This document shows positions 17,837-27,385 of a stretch of 62,986 bases of DNA, piece after piece. A program made the position numbers and the translations under genes. The DNA comes from Thermococcus sp. Bubb.Bath. Lineage in GTDB: Archaea > Methanobacteriota_B > Thermococci > Thermococcales > Thermococcaceae. Where the stretch lies: assembly GCF_012027595.1 (NCBI RefSeq), contig NZ_SNUR01000007.1:1-62986 (forward strand). Reading direction: 5' to 3'. Position 1 is the first letter of the stretch; every line of letters starts with the position of its first letter. The notes beneath the pieces are model-generated. The model had not been told where the DNA came from. It saw only the letters and a list, made by a program, of their open reading frames with translations, and did not search any database.

Positions 17837-18538
17837 ATGAAGTTGCATGATGAACTGGTCATAAAAGCAGATGCTCTCTATAAGACCTACACACTTGGAA
17901 AGGGGATACAGGTTCCCGCCCTTCGAGGTGCCAGCTTGGAGGTTCGTAGGGGGGAGTTCATCTCGATAATAGGCCCCAGTGGAAGCGGAAAAACGACCCT
18001 GCTGAACATCCTTGGTCTCCTTGATGTTCCGGATTCCGGCACTCTATACATCGATGGAAAACCGGTCGTTGGCCTTGATGACAATGCTCTTTCCAGCATG
18101 CGCCTCCTAAAGATAGGATTTGTTTTTCAGTATTACAATCTTGTTCCAATTTTAACGGCCATCGAGAACGTTGAACTTCCGATGGTGCTGGCTGGTGTTA
18201 GGCCGAAAGAGAGGCGGGAGAGAGCAAAGAACCTCCTTGAGATGGTTGGCATACCCGAAATGGCAGATCACAAACCCAACGAGATGAGCGGTGGGCAGCA
18301 GCAGCGTGTTGCAATAGCGAGGGCCCTGGCCAATAATCCGAGTATAGTCCTGGCTGATGAACCTACTGGGAACTTGGATACCGTTGCCTCCGAGGAGATT
18401 GTAAACCTGATGAAAAAACTCAACCGGGAAAACGGCACTACGTTTATTGTGGTTACCCATGACATGGAAGTCGCCAAAAAGACAGATAGGATTTTAAGGA
18501 TAAAGGATGGGAAGCTCTACGGGGTGGAAGAAATATGA
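17837..18538 (+). CDS. MacB/LolD-type ABC transporter ATP-binding protein
   Basis: 233 residues: Walker A GPSGSGKT at 46-53, Q-loop in FVFQYYNL, signature MSGGQQQR near 150-157, Walker [13 protein letters not shown] near 168-179, and the switch His in VVTHDM. This is the LolD/MacB class, which drives mechanotransmission or export rather than classical import. The start is taken as ATG 17837 (in-frame TTG at 17834 is possible). The stop overlaps the next ATG (ATGA), and the matching FtsX/MacB-type permease is the third gene of the operon. Confidence 0.92.
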   Translation: MKLHDELVIKADALYKTYTLGKGIQVPALRGASLEVRRGEFISIIGPSGSGKTTLLNILGLLDVPDSGTLYIDGKPVVGLDDNALSSMRLLKIGFVFQYYNLVPILTAIENVELPMVLAGVRPKERRERAKNLLEMVGIPEMADHKPNEMSGGQQQRVAIARALANNPSIVLADEPTGNLDTVASEEIVNLMKKLNRENGTTFIVVTHDMEVAKKTDRILRIKDGKLYGVEEI

Positions 18539-20391
18539 GACAAATTCCTGCTCTGATTACGGTATGCTTGATGATCTTCTCACTGATTATCATACCTTCT
18601 TACGCGGAAGGAGAAGCCTCTGGACATTACCTTAAGGTCTTCAAGGGTTACTTAAACAAGGGGGATTCCCTTGTACTCGGCAACTACACAATAACAGTGG
18701 TTGACTTTCAGTATGGCCCTAGCAACTGGCCTCCCTCAGTTATTATAAAGATAAAGAACAACGCTAATTTTAACACTACTACCGTTTCCCTTTCTAAAGG
18801 GGATTCTTACCACTGGGGGGACATCGAGATTTTCGTAGGGTACATCAAGGATGTTTTATCTGATAATCCCCGGGCGTTTATCTCGGTTTATTCAAAGCCC
18901 CAGACTCTGTTCTATGGGCCCGCTTACAAGAACACCACGGTCACTTATGGTCCAATCAGCCTATCCGTTGAGGGCTTTAGGGGAGGCTCTGTTTTCGTTA
19001 GGTACTATCAGAACGGCTCCGTGGACTATGACTACTTTGGAAGGGGAACTCACGTCTGGCATGGCCTTGAAATCACAGTCTACAACGTCACGAACTCCAG
19101 TGCACTTATGAAGGTTATCTCACCGAGGTATCTCACTTATTCTGTAGTTAAGGGCACTCTTGTAGTAGTTCAGAATGTTAACTTCTCTCCCGTTGAAGTT
19201 GGCGGTATCTTCTGGTTCAACATAACGGTCAAAAACATAGGCACTTCACCCGCCCGTTACGTTAAGGTGTACTTGTATTCGAATTCAATTATCCAAACGC
19301 AGGAAAAACTTCAGAAAACTCTTTTACCTACGATATCTCTTCCCTCTTTCCAGGAGGAGACACCCTTCGCTTCTTACCGTTGGCCTCCCGTCCAATATGC
19401 TGGCTTTCTTCAACCGGGGGACGAGAGAACGTTTAGCTTTAGACTCATCTCCTCCGAGGCACTCAAGCCCGATGTCTACCCAGTTTTCATACAGTTGCAG
19501 TATAGTGATGAGAATGGTATCCTAAAAACGGAGGAACTTCAGGTAGGTGTTCCGGTCAGGGAAGTTATACGACCAGAGATAACCGTCGAGAACTTCTCGA
19601 TTAGCCCTACTCCTGTCGAACCTGAATCCACGTTTAAAGTCCGGGTGACTGTGAAGAATACGGGCAATGCTCCCGCCTACCACGTCAGGATTCACCTGCT
19701 CACAACTAAACCGAGCACTGGAGGCCAAGAGTATTCCCTCTTCCCGGTTGGGCAAACTCAGAAGGACGCAGAGGGCTATATTTATCCCATCACTCGCCAG
19801 AGCTCGCTTTACTTTGAGAGCATCCCCGCTGGGGGTGAAGAAACTGGCACACTGGATTTTGCCGTCGGGGATGCTTCGAGTGGGATATACCCTATTTACA
19901 CTGTGATAGATTATGACGATGAAAACAGTGTCTCGTACAATGAGCAGGCGACCTTTGGGGTCCAAGTTGAGGGAAGGGCAAAGTTGAATGCATATGTTGG
20001 CAACGTTTGGATCAGTAATGGAAAGTACAACTTTGAAATAGACATAGCGAACGATGGGAAGGGGCCCGCCAGGGGAGTTACCGTGTCCGTTACTTCTCCC
20101 AAGCTAAGCCTCTTCCCCCTCGGAGAGCGATACGTTGGTAGCGTTGAATCAATGGACTACGACAGTGTCAATTTCATGGTTCTCAACAGGACGGTAACCG
20201 CTGGAATGTACCCTGTGGTCGTTGAAGTTACATACATGACTGTAAACGGGAGATTTACAAGTTTTAACCAGACTGTAATCCTCCAGATACCTGAAAACCT
20301 CTCTAAGGGCACAGAACTCGTGTACTACGTTGGTGGACTCATCGTTGGACTGGGGGCTATCATCATAATGTGGAGGTTGAGGCGTGGATAG
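18535..20391 (+). CDS. Secreted, membrane-anchored CARDB/COG1361-type partner of the ABC system
   Basis: 618 residues. A signal peptide ([16 protein letters not shown]...) ends near SYAEGEA. A beta-rich N-terminal domain follows, then at least three CARDB-like modules with repeated phrases such as FWFNITVKNIGTSPARYVKV, FKVRVTVKNTGNAPAYHVRI and FEIDIANDGKGPARGVTV. The protein ends in a single membrane helix at about 593-613 and a short basic tail. It lies between the ATPase and the permease, overlapping both by 4-8 bp. I infer that it is the extracytoplasmic subunit, replacing the HlyD-type MacA adaptor of bacteria. Substrate unknown. Confidence 0.85.
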   Translation: MRQIPALITVCLMIFSLIIIPSYAEGEASGHYLKVFKGYLNKGDSLVLGNYTITVVDFQYGPSNWPPSVIIKIKNNANFNTTTVSLSKGDSYHWGDIEIFVGYIKDVLSDNPRAFISVYSKPQTLFYGPAYKNTTVTYGPISLSVEGFRGGSVFVRYYQNGSVDYDYFGRGTHVWHGLEITVYNVTNSSALMKVISPRYLTYSVVKGTLVVVQNVNFSPVEVGGIFWFNITVKNIGTSPARYVKVYLYSNSIIQTQEKLQKTLLPTISLPSFQEETPFASYRWPPVQYAGFLQPGDERTFSFRLISSEALKPDVYPVFIQLQYSDENGILKTEELQVGVPVREVIRPEITVENFSISPTPVEPESTFKVRVTVKNTGNAPAYHVRIHLLTTKPSTGGQEYSLFPVGQTQKDAEGYIYPITRQSSLYFESIPAGGEETGTLDFAVGDASSGIYPIYTVIDYDDENSVSYNEQATFGVQVEGRAKLNAYVGNVWISNGKYNFEIDIANDGKGPARGVTVSVTSPKLSLFPLGERYVGSVESMDYDSVNFMVLNRTVTAGMYPVVVEVTYMTVNGRFTSFNQTVILQIPENLSKGTELVYYVGGLIVGLGAIIIMWRLRRG

Positions 20392-21589
20392 CGAACTCCT
20401 CAAGATCTCTTTCAGAAACCTCCACAGGAGAAAGACCAGGACTTTCTTTACAATGCTTGGGATAATCATAGCGATATCCTCAATAACTGCCCTTATGGGC
20501 ATAGGTGAGGGCTTTCAAATTTCAATTTCAAAGACGATGCAGAGCACGAGTAACATCATCATAGTAATGCCGGGGCTGGGTGCCTCCATCTGGACTATAG
20601 GAACTGAAACTTTTAATCAGAGCATTGTCCATGATATATCCCAGGTAAGCCACGTAAAGGCTATCAACCCCATTCTCGTAAAGTTCACCGTTATGGAATA
20701 CATGGGAAGGCAAATCCCCGTAACGGCTATGGGAATAATTCCACGCGACGCGCAGAAGTTCTTTGGCTTCACGGGACCCCCCCTTGAGAGGGGGCAGTTC
20801 ATACCGCAGGGGTCACGTGCAAAAGCCCTCCTTGGCTATTCTCTGGCAAATGGAAGAAATGAGTTCGGAACCTCCATACTACCAGGTCAGACGATTAAGA
20901 TATACGATGCCCAAGGCAAGCCCTGGGAGTTTAAGGTGGCAGGAAACTTTCAGGAGAGTGGCCAAAACCTCATCGGGGGCTTCATGGACACTAGCGTCTT
21001 CGTTCCACTCGGTACGTTGCAGGAAATGTACAACGAACCGGGGAAGATAAGCTTTGTGGAAGTTTGGGTGGATGACGTCAACTTCGTGGCTTATGTTAAA
21101 GGCCGCCTTCAGAGGATAGTGCCAAGTGCCACGGTAGTAACCGAGAGACAGGGGATTAAGGCCGTCTTTCAGATTGAGGAATTACTAAGCAACCTCCTCC
21201 TTGGGATAGGAAGCATTGCTCTGTTTGTTGGTGCCTTAGGTGTCATAAACACTCTCCTCACATCAGTTATGGAACGTACGAGGGAAATAGGGACATACAG
21301 AGCACTTGGTGCAAAGAAAAGTTTTGTGCTTGAAATGATACTCCTTGAGGGCCTGATAATGACGTTTATTGGCGGGATTATAGGCTTTCTCTTTGGAATT
21401 GGACTGGCGTGGTTGGTTGTTGATGTTCTAAGGACGTGGACCCCTGGACTCCCAAATCCCGTTATTAACCTCCATGTGGTTGTTGTTGCTTTTGGTGTAA
21501 CTTTTATAGTGGGCATTCTTGCGAGCATCTACCCAGCAAAGAAGGCTGCCGGGCTAAAACCGGCTGAGGCCATAAGGAACTTTGAGTGA
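20384..21589 (+). CDS. MacB/FtsX-type ABC transporter permease
   Basis: 401 residues. N-terminal helix after an amphipathic start ([22 protein letters not shown]), a large extracellular MacB-like domain of about 230 residues (with PGLGASIW and [11 protein letters not shown]), then three C-terminal helices and the typical end [18 protein letters not shown]. The architecture is that of MacB/LolC permeases. The GTG start at 20384 overlaps the upstream stop by 8 bp. It forms a dimer driven by the ATPase at 17.8 kb. Confidence 0.92.
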   Translation: MDSELLKISFRNLHRRKTRTFFTMLGIIIAISSITALMGIGEGFQISISKTMQSTSNIIIVMPGLGASIWTIGTETFNQSIVHDISQVSHVKAINPILVKFTVMEYMGRQIPVTAMGIIPRDAQKFFGFTGPPLERGQFIPQGSRAKALLGYSLANGRNEFGTSILPGQTIKIYDAQGKPWEFKVAGNFQESGQNLIGGFMDTSVFVPLGTLQEMYNEPGKISFVEVWVDDVNFVAYVKGRLQRIVPSATVVTERQGIKAVFQIEELLSNLLLGIGSIALFVGALGVINTLLTSVMERTREIGTYRALGAKKSFVLEMILLEGLIMTFIGGIIGFLFGIGLAWLVVDVLRTWTPGLPNPVINLHVVVVAFGVTFIVGILASIYPAKKAAGLKPAEAIRNFE

Positions 21590-21592
21590 AAA

Positions 21593-21603
21593 GGGTTATA
21601 ACG
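21593..21603 (+). promoter_or_regulatory. TATA box of gcvT
   Basis: gggttataacg lies about 35 nt before ATG 21633, just after the permease stop. Its spacing predicts a short leader that still contains the GGTGATG ribosome binding site. Confidence 0.5.
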
Positions 21604-21632
21604 CTCAGGTCGGAGTTTCATCGGTGATGTCA

Positions 21633-22829
21633 ATGGTCAAGAGGGTTCACATATTCGACTGGCATAAGGAGCACGCGAAGAAGGTTGAGGAGTTCGCCGG
21701 CTGGGAGATGCCCATATGGTACTCCAGCATAAAGGAGGAGCACCTCGCCGTCAGGAACGGCGTCGGAATATTCGACGTCTCCCACATGGGAGAGTTCATA
21801 TTCCGCGGTAAGGACGCTTTGGAGTTCCTCCAGTACGTCACCACTAACGACATAAGCAAGCCGCCCGCGATAAGCGGAACCTACACGCTTGTCCTCAACG
21901 AAAGGGGAGCGGTGAAGGACGAGACCCTCGTCTTCAACATGGGCAACGACACCTACATGATGGTCTGCGACAGCGACGCCTTCGAGAAGCTCGAGGCCTG
22001 GTTCAACGCGATAAAATGTGGAATAGAGAAGTTCGGCGACCTCGACCTTGAAATAGAGAACAAGACCTACGACACCGTCATGTTCTCAATCCAGGGGCCG
22101 AAGGCGAGAGACCTCGCGAAGGAGCTCTTCGGAATCGACATCAACGACCTCTGGTGGTTCCAGGCCAAGGAGGTCGAGCTCGACGGCATAAAGATGCTCC
22201 TCTCGAGGAGCGGCTACACCGGCGAGAACGGCTGGGAAGTCTACTTCGAGGACGCGAACCCCTACCACCCGGACGAGAGCAAGCGCGGAAAGCCGGAGAA
22301 GGCCCTTCACGTCTGGGAGACCATCCTCGAGGCCGGAGAGAAGTACGGCATAAAGCCGGCCGGACTCGGCGCCAGGGACACGCTCAGGATGGAGGCAGGC
22401 TACACCCTCTATGGAAACGAGACCACGGAGAAGCAGCTCCTCAGCACCGACATCGATGAGGTTACCCCCCTCCAGGCCAACCTCGACTTCGCCCTCTTCT
22501 GGGACAAGGAGTTCGTAGGCAAAGACGCCCTCCTCAAGCAGAGGGAGCGCGGACTGCCCAGCAAGATGGTGCACTTCAAGATGGTCGACAAGGGCATTCC
22601 GAGGGAGGGCTACAAGGTCTACGCCGACGGGAAGTTCATCGGAGAGGTCACCAGCGGAACCCTCTCACCGCTCCTTGGAATAGGCATTGGAATAGCCTTC
22701 GTCAAGCCCGAATATGCTAAGCCGGGCGTTGAGATAGAGGTCGAGATACGGGGCAAGCTCAAGAAGGCAATAACGGTTGCTCCGCCCTTCTACGACCCGA
22801 AGAAGTACGGCGCCTTCAGGGAGGGGTGA
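21633..22829 (+). CDS. gcvT: Glycine cleavage system T protein (aminomethyltransferase)
   Basis: Transfers the aminomethyl carbon from the H-protein to tetrahydrofolate or the archaeal equivalent. 398 residues with the GcvT N-domain ([18 protein letters not shown]), the [13 protein letters not shown] motif and the C-terminal barrel domain (GFYDP-like end). ATG 21633 is preceded by GGTGATG; the ORF extension to 21582 overlaps the permease gene. No other gcv genes are adjacent. Codon usage here is strongly biased to C-ending codons, as in highly expressed genes. Confidence 0.94.
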   Translation: MVKRVHIFDWHKEHAKKVEEFAGWEMPIWYSSIKEEHLAVRNGVGIFDVSHMGEFIFRGKDALEFLQYVTTNDISKPPAISGTYTLVLNERGAVKDETLVFNMGNDTYMMVCDSDAFEKLEAWFNAIKCGIEKFGDLDLEIENKTYDTVMFSIQGPKARDLAKELFGIDINDLWWFQAKEVELDGIKMLLSRSGYTGENGWEVYFEDANPYHPDESKRGKPEKALHVWETILEAGEKYGIKPAGLGARDTLRMEAGYTLYGNETTEKQLLSTDIDEVTPLQANLDFALFWDKEFVGKDALLKQRERGLPSKMVHFKMVDKGIPREGYKVYADGKFIGEVTSGTLSPLLGIGIGIAFVKPEYAKPGVEIEVEIRGKLKKAITVAPPFYDPKKYGAFREG

Positions 22830-22883
22830 GTTTTCCCTTTTTCTTTATCCTCTCCATCTTTTTCGTATATTTTCCCTCCGGAA

Positions 22884-22930
22884 GGCTTATAGGTAATGGG
22901 GGCGTTACTTAGTAACGGGGGCATTACTTA
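22884..22930 (+). promoter_or_regulatory. Promoter with palindrome and direct repeats before the ATPase pseudogene
   Basis: TATA-like ggcttatagg at about 22884-22893 is followed by the palindrome CGTTACT-t-AGTAACG at 22903-22917. Two direct copies of GGGGGCRTTACTTA lie at 22898-22911 and 22917-22930, the second reaching the A of the start codon. Location over the expected transcription start suggests an autoregulatory operator. Confidence 0.5.
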
Positions 22931-24007
22931 TGCTGTTTGACCCGAGACCTAAGAAAAATAGGAAGGAGCTGTTCGATAGGGAGAGGGAGATAAACGCCCT
23001 TGTAGACTCCAAAGAACCGTTAATCCTTTCTTTTAGGGCTCAGAAGAGTCGGCAAAAGCTCTCTCCTGAGGGTGGCCCTGAATGAAGTTGAGAACGGCAT
23101 CTACATAGATGCCAGAAAGATGTACTTCGACTCCGGCGGGTGGATAACTGTAGAATCTTTGAAGAGGGAATTTGAAAAATCGCTGAATTCCTTGAGGGGC
23201 CCTGCGAGGGAGCACCTTTCCAGAGTTCTCAAAAAGGTTAAAGGTATCTCCGTATCTGGTCTAACGTTTACTCTTGAAGATGATGCCTCCCTCTCAGAAG
23301 TCCTCGCCGGTCTCAACGAGGTGGGAACCCTCGTAGGAATAGACGAGGCACAGTACCTCCGCTTCTACGGTGCCAGAGGTGGACGAGAGTTCCTGGCCTT
23401 CCTTGCGTATGCCTATGACAATCTCGAAAACATCCGCTTTGTACTGGCCGGCTCGGAAGTCGGTCTCTTGCATGATTTTCTGGCTCTGGAAGATTACGAG
23501 AGCCCCCTGTACGGGCGGAGTTGCGAGGAAATAATCCTCAAGCCTTTTTCCAGGGAGCTTTCGATTGAGTTTCTCAGACGGGGCTTTTTTGAGGCTGGAA
23601 TTGTGATTCCTGATGAAATCATTGCACGTGCCGTTGAATACATTGATGGTATACCAGGCTGGCTAGTGGAGTTTGGAAGGAGCTACTTGAGGACAGGTGA
23701 TTTTGATAAAGCCATTGAAAATGTCCTGAAAACTGCCCGGGGCTTTGTCAGAGGGGAGTTGGGGGAACTTGAGAAGAGAAGCCCCCGGTACCCCGTGATT
23801 CTCAAAGCCATCGCCCAAGGCTTCAATAGGTGGAACCTCATAAGAGACTATCTCCTGTCCGGGGGCATGCGGGTTCCTAATTCGAGGCTCGCAAACCTCC
23901 TCCGCAACCTTGAGAAGATGAGCTGGATTGAGGAAGACTTCAGCTCCGGGGAAAAGAGATATAGACTCGTCGATCCAGTAATCGAACGCGTTCTCAGGGA
24001 GCGATAA
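22930..24007 (+). pseudogene. Archaeal ATPase (PF01637-type), frameshifted before Walker A
   Basis: The gene starts at ATG 22930 (MLFDPRPKKNRKELFDRERE, the usual opening of this family) but the frame closes at about 23083. One base too many in the run CTTTCTTTT near 23026-23034 breaks it. Removing one T joins it to the downstream frame and restores PLILLLGLRRVGKSSLL, a normal Walker A. The rest, to 24007, has Walker B-like VGIDEAQYL and the winged-helix C-terminal part. Translation from the internal GTG 23072 would give a 311-residue protein without Walker A. It could be a real mutation, programmed slippage or a sequencing error at a T run. Confidence 0.85.
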
Positions 24008-24038
24008 TCTTTTTATCTCCCCCGCTTCTATTTTTTTC

Positions 24039-24872
24039 ATGTCCAAAAAGCACGCCGTCAGTGCGGTACTCCTGTGGTCAACGGTCGCCTCCGCCTTCAA
24101 GCTCTCGCTGCGCTACCTCACCCCTCCCCAGCTCCTCTTCTACGCTTCCCTAACCTCACTCATCCTGTTTGGGGTTCTGTACTCTTGGGAGTTCTCTCTC
24201 AGAAAAGAGAACCTCCGCTCGGCTTACCTAGGCTTGATAAACCCCCTCCTCTACTACACGGTTCTCTTTTCGGCCTACGACAGGCTTCCCGCGCAGGAGG
24301 CGCAGGCGCTCAACTACACCTGGCCCATAATGCTCGTCCTCCTCTCAATCCCCCTCCTCGGGAGGAAGCCTGGGGCAAGGACGATATTGGGCCTCCTCAC
24401 AGGATTCCTCGGTGCCATTGTGGTGGCCACCAGGGGAAACCTGACGGGTATGAGCTTCTCCGACCCCCTCGGTGTGGCCCTCGGCCTCGGGAGCGCCGTG
24501 ATATGGTCCGCCTACTGGCTCCTTAACCTTAGGGACAGAAGGCCGCTCGTTGAAAAGATGTTCTGGAACTTCCTCTTCGGGTTCGTCTACGTATCGGCGG
24601 TTCTCCTGATCTCGGGCGGGTTTATCGTTCCCCCGGTTAAGGACCTCGCCGGTGCCGTCTACGTCGGCCTCTTCGAGATGGGCGTCACGTTCCTCCTCTG
24701 GTACCGCGCCGTTGAGAGCGACATGGCCTTCGCCTCGAACCTTGCCTACCTTGTTCCATTTTTGAGCCTATTCTTTATCTCGGTCGTTGTGGGAGAGACG
24801 ATAGCCCCGTCGACCGTTCTGGGGCTGGTTATGATAGTCGTGGGGATAATCATTGGGCGTGAAAACCGATGA
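24039..24872 (+). CDS. EamA/DMT-family transporter (third paralog)
   Basis: 277 residues, ten hydrophobic helices in two EamA repeats. The N-terminus MSKKHAVSAVLLWSTVASAFKLSL and a GMSFSDPLGVALGLGSAV stretch are typical. A TATA-like taatctttttatc about 25-30 nt before ATG 24039 suggests a leaderless mRNA. Substrate unknown. It is the last gene before the long repeat-filled interval. Confidence 0.87.
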   Translation: MSKKHAVSAVLLWSTVASAFKLSLRYLTPPQLLFYASLTSLILFGVLYSWEFSLRKENLRSAYLGLINPLLYYTVLFSAYDRLPAQEAQALNYTWPIMLVLLSIPLLGRKPGARTILGLLTGFLGAIVVATRGNLTGMSFSDPLGVALGLGSAVIWSAYWLLNLRDRRPLVEKMFWNFLFGFVYVSAVLLISGGFIVPPVKDLAGAVYVGLFEMGVTFLLWYRAVESDMAFASNLAYLVPFLSLFFISVVVGETIAPSTVLGLVMIVVGIIIGRENR

Positions 24873-25085
24873 GGACTTGAACGGTAATGGAAGCGGCTCT
24901 GAAGCTTTTGGGAAGCTTGAATGTCTCAGCAACTTGACCGATAATAAGCGGGAATTTCACCATAAAATTGACAGGATATTGCGGGTTTGCTTTTCTTTTA
25001 ACGCCCGGAGAGGGTTGTACCGTGAGTAAACCCTTAAGTCCTGAGATTTTAGTCGTGAATCTCGTAGGGTGATTGCAGTATAATA
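24873..25085. repeat. Degenerate intergenic repeat, copy A1
   Basis: No gene. The start (aggacttgaacggtaatgg, then aagcggctctgaagcttttgg) is a diverged version of the segment at 25396-25435 and 50575-50612. Around 25000-25040 it also has the GCGGGTTTGCTTTTC...TTTTAACGCCC order seen in the other copies, but its hairpin there is weak. The copy reads directly out of the EamA stop codon. Confidence 0.5.
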
Positions 25086-25104
25086 AACACATTCACTCTT
25101 CAAG

Positions 25105-25340
25105 CAGGCTGGTTAAAACGATTAAAACATTCCGCCAGCGCTGAAACTTTGCAAGCAAGGTTTCATCAAAGTGGAGTTTTCCCATTGAAGTGGCAGAAAA
25201 AACAAGCGTGCGGCAATCAGGGCTTCATTGAAAGAGGGGTTGACATTTAATTCAAGTCGTTTAATTGGTTTCACTTTTACCGGCACCCTGAGGGTGCCTT
25301 TGAGTGTGAAACACTATAAGACTGCAAGTTGAATAGAAGC
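25105..25340. repeat. Degenerate intergenic repeat, copy A2
   Basis: Contains stem GAAACTTTGC (25143-25152) with GCAAGGTTTC (25155-25164, one G-T pair), followed by CATCAAA. About 120 nt further on lies a perfect hairpin GGCACCC-tga-GGGTGCC (25282-25298). The element opens with CCGCCAGCGCT, also found at 51145-51155. No coding potential seen. Confidence 0.6.
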
Positions 25341-25344
25341 CCCT

Positions 25345-25768
25345 TAAGAACAGGATTCTCAAAAAAGCACGTTATTTTCCCGCCATCCGTTAAGGACGCT
25401 TGAACAACAGTGAAAGCGGCGCTGAAACTTTGCCTTGCAAAGTTTCATCAAAGCTTGTGGTTCTTGTCAAAAGTGCTGTTTTTAGGAGATTTTCTTTAGA
25501 AACTTGCTTTCTAGCCGTGAATTTAAATTTTAGTGTGTGCTTGTTATCTGTGAGTTTGTTTTTAATAGACGCCCGAAGGCGTCAAAGTGAGGAAAACTCT
25601 TGTCAACAATCTGGAATTGATGGAATTCATTTACTTTTGGCTTGTGTACGTGAAAATCCTCATAAAAGGGCAAATTTTAGAAGGAACCACGAGCCTTGAT
25701 CAAACTCAATGGGACTATCGTCCCGTGCGTTGAAACTTCGCTTCAACGTCGCGCAGGCGAAGTTTGTT
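25345..25768. repeat. Degenerate intergenic repeat, copy A3, abutting tRNA-Gly
   Basis: Closest relative of the copy at 50530-50890. Shared landmarks in order: CCATCCGTTRAGGACGCTTG, AGTGAAAGCGGCGCTGAAAC, the stem GAAACTTTGC/GCAAAGTTTC (25424-25433, 25437-25446), GCTTGTTATCTGTGAGTTTG, hairpin GACGCC-cgaa-GGCGTC (25568-25583), and GGAACCAC followed by CTTGATCAAAC. A further stem AAACTTCGC (25733-25741) with GCGAAGTTT (25757-25765) sits just beyond the 3' end of the tRNA-Gly gene. No gene is seen in the interval. Confidence 0.7.
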
Positions 25769-25769
25769 A

Positions 25770-25847
25770 TGGTGCGGTGGCCGGGATTCGAACCCGGGTT
25801 ACCGGCTTGGAAGGCCGGTGTCCTAGACCAGGCTAGACTACCACCGC
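25770..25847 (-). tRNA. tRNA-Gly (TCC)
   Basis: Cloverleaf on the minus strand: acceptor GCGGTGG paired with CCACCGC, anticodon loop CTTCCAA giving TCC, T arm GGGTTCGAATCCC. Discriminator A, and the 3' CCA is genomically encoded. It follows tRNA-Phe by 10 nt, so the two are transcribed together. Confidence 0.96.
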
Positions 25848-25857
25848 GCTGAGAGAA

Positions 25858-25934
25858 TGGTGGGGCGAGGGGGATTTGAACCCCCGACACCCGGATCTTC
25901 AGTCCGGCGCTCTCCCAGGCTGAGCTACCGCCCC
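25858..25934 (-). tRNA. tRNA-Phe (GAA)
   Basis: Minus-strand cloverleaf with acceptor GGGGCGG, D arm GCTCAGCCTGGGAGAGC, anticodon loop CTGAAGA giving GAA, T arm GGGGGTTCAAATCCCCC and encoded CCA. First tRNA of a two-gene transcript. Confidence 0.96.
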
Positions 25935-25957
25935 ACGTCCAAAGATAAAAGGCTGAA

Positions 25958-25976
25958 GCGGATTTATAAATCTTGC
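25958..25976 (-). promoter_or_regulatory. Promoter of the tRNA-Phe/tRNA-Gly transcript
   Basis: Minus-strand aagatttataaatc is a strong BRE/TATA box about 30 nt before the tRNA-Phe 5' end. It lies in the 50-nt gap after the queC stop. Confidence 0.75.
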
Positions 25977-25985
25977 GGTAGTGGC

Positions 25986-26701
25986 TCAAATCTTAGGCTC
26001 AACTGCATAGACCGTCTTGTCTTCACCGATGGCCTCGATGAGCCCCCGATGTCTTCTCACGCAACTCTCGCACTCGCCGCAGTGGATCGGCTTCCCGTCC
26101 TCTGTGAAGCCCTTCGGCATGTAGCAGGAGTTGGAGTACTCGTACTTCGCTCCGAGCTCCTTCAGGAGCTTCGCGATGCCCTTCTTGTCGAGGTCTATGA
26201 GCGGAGCGACGACCTTAACCTCTGCCATGGCCCCATACCTGAGCATCTCGTTCATCTTTTCCACGAACTCAGGCGTGTTGTCCGGGAAAGTGGCGCCTTC
26301 CTCGGCGTTGAAGCCGACTATTATGCCCCCGCCGCCGAGGGCATCGAGGAGCGAAGCGGCGACAGCTATCAGGACAACGTTTCTTGCAGGAACCCAGACG
26401 CTCTTCGCGGTCTCCTGGGCCACTTCCATGTCTTCAAGCTCTTTCCCTGTAACCTTCGGCGTCTCCCCGCCGACGAGCGTCGTCCCGCGGAGCTTTGAAA
26501 ATTTCTCAAGGAAGTCGAGCCTGACTATCTTGAGCGGGACGTCCAGCTCCTTTGAGAAGAACTCAGCCACCCTGTTAGTCACTTTCTCCTCGTTGCTACC
26601 GTAGTTGATAGTGAGCATTATAACCTCGTCGTAGTTCCTCTTCGCCCAGTAGAGGCAGGCCGTGCTGTCAAGCCCGCCGCTGAAGAGAACCACCGCGCGC
26701 T

Positions 26702-26705
<4 letters not shown>
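25986..26705 (-). CDS. queC: 7-cyano-7-deazaguanine synthase QueC
   Basis: Makes preQ0 from 7-carboxy-7-deazaguanine, ATP and ammonia; in archaea preQ0 feeds archaeosine synthesis in tRNA. 239 residues. The PP-loop LFSGGLDST is at about 7-15. The C-terminal zinc site is formed by the Cys at SNSCYMPKG and by [10 protein letters not shown]. The first codon overlaps the vapC stop (ATGA), so it is translated by coupling with the toxin-antitoxin pair upstream, an unusual arrangement. Confidence 0.95.
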
Positions 26706-27342
<637 letters not shown>

Positions 27343-27353
27343 TCACCAGAGTA

Positions 27354-27371
27354 TAGTAGATTTTTCTACTA
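27354..27371. promoter_or_regulatory. Palindromic operator candidate of vapBC
   Basis: TAGTAGA-tttt-TCTACTA, perfect seven-base arms, 18 bp before the vapB start. The position and symmetry fit autoregulation by an AbrB-type dimer. Confidence 0.6.
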
Positions 27372-27385
27372 GATAACTCTTTCGC

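Noticed and set aside
24873-25768. Idea that the repeat-filled interval is a CRISPR array
   Set aside because: Copies are long, diverged and few; there are no short identical repeats at regular spacing and no cas genes.
25660-26498. Open frames crossing 25.7-26.5 kb
   Set aside because: One spans both tRNA genes, the other runs opposite queC; the tRNA cloverleaves and QueC motifs take precedence.
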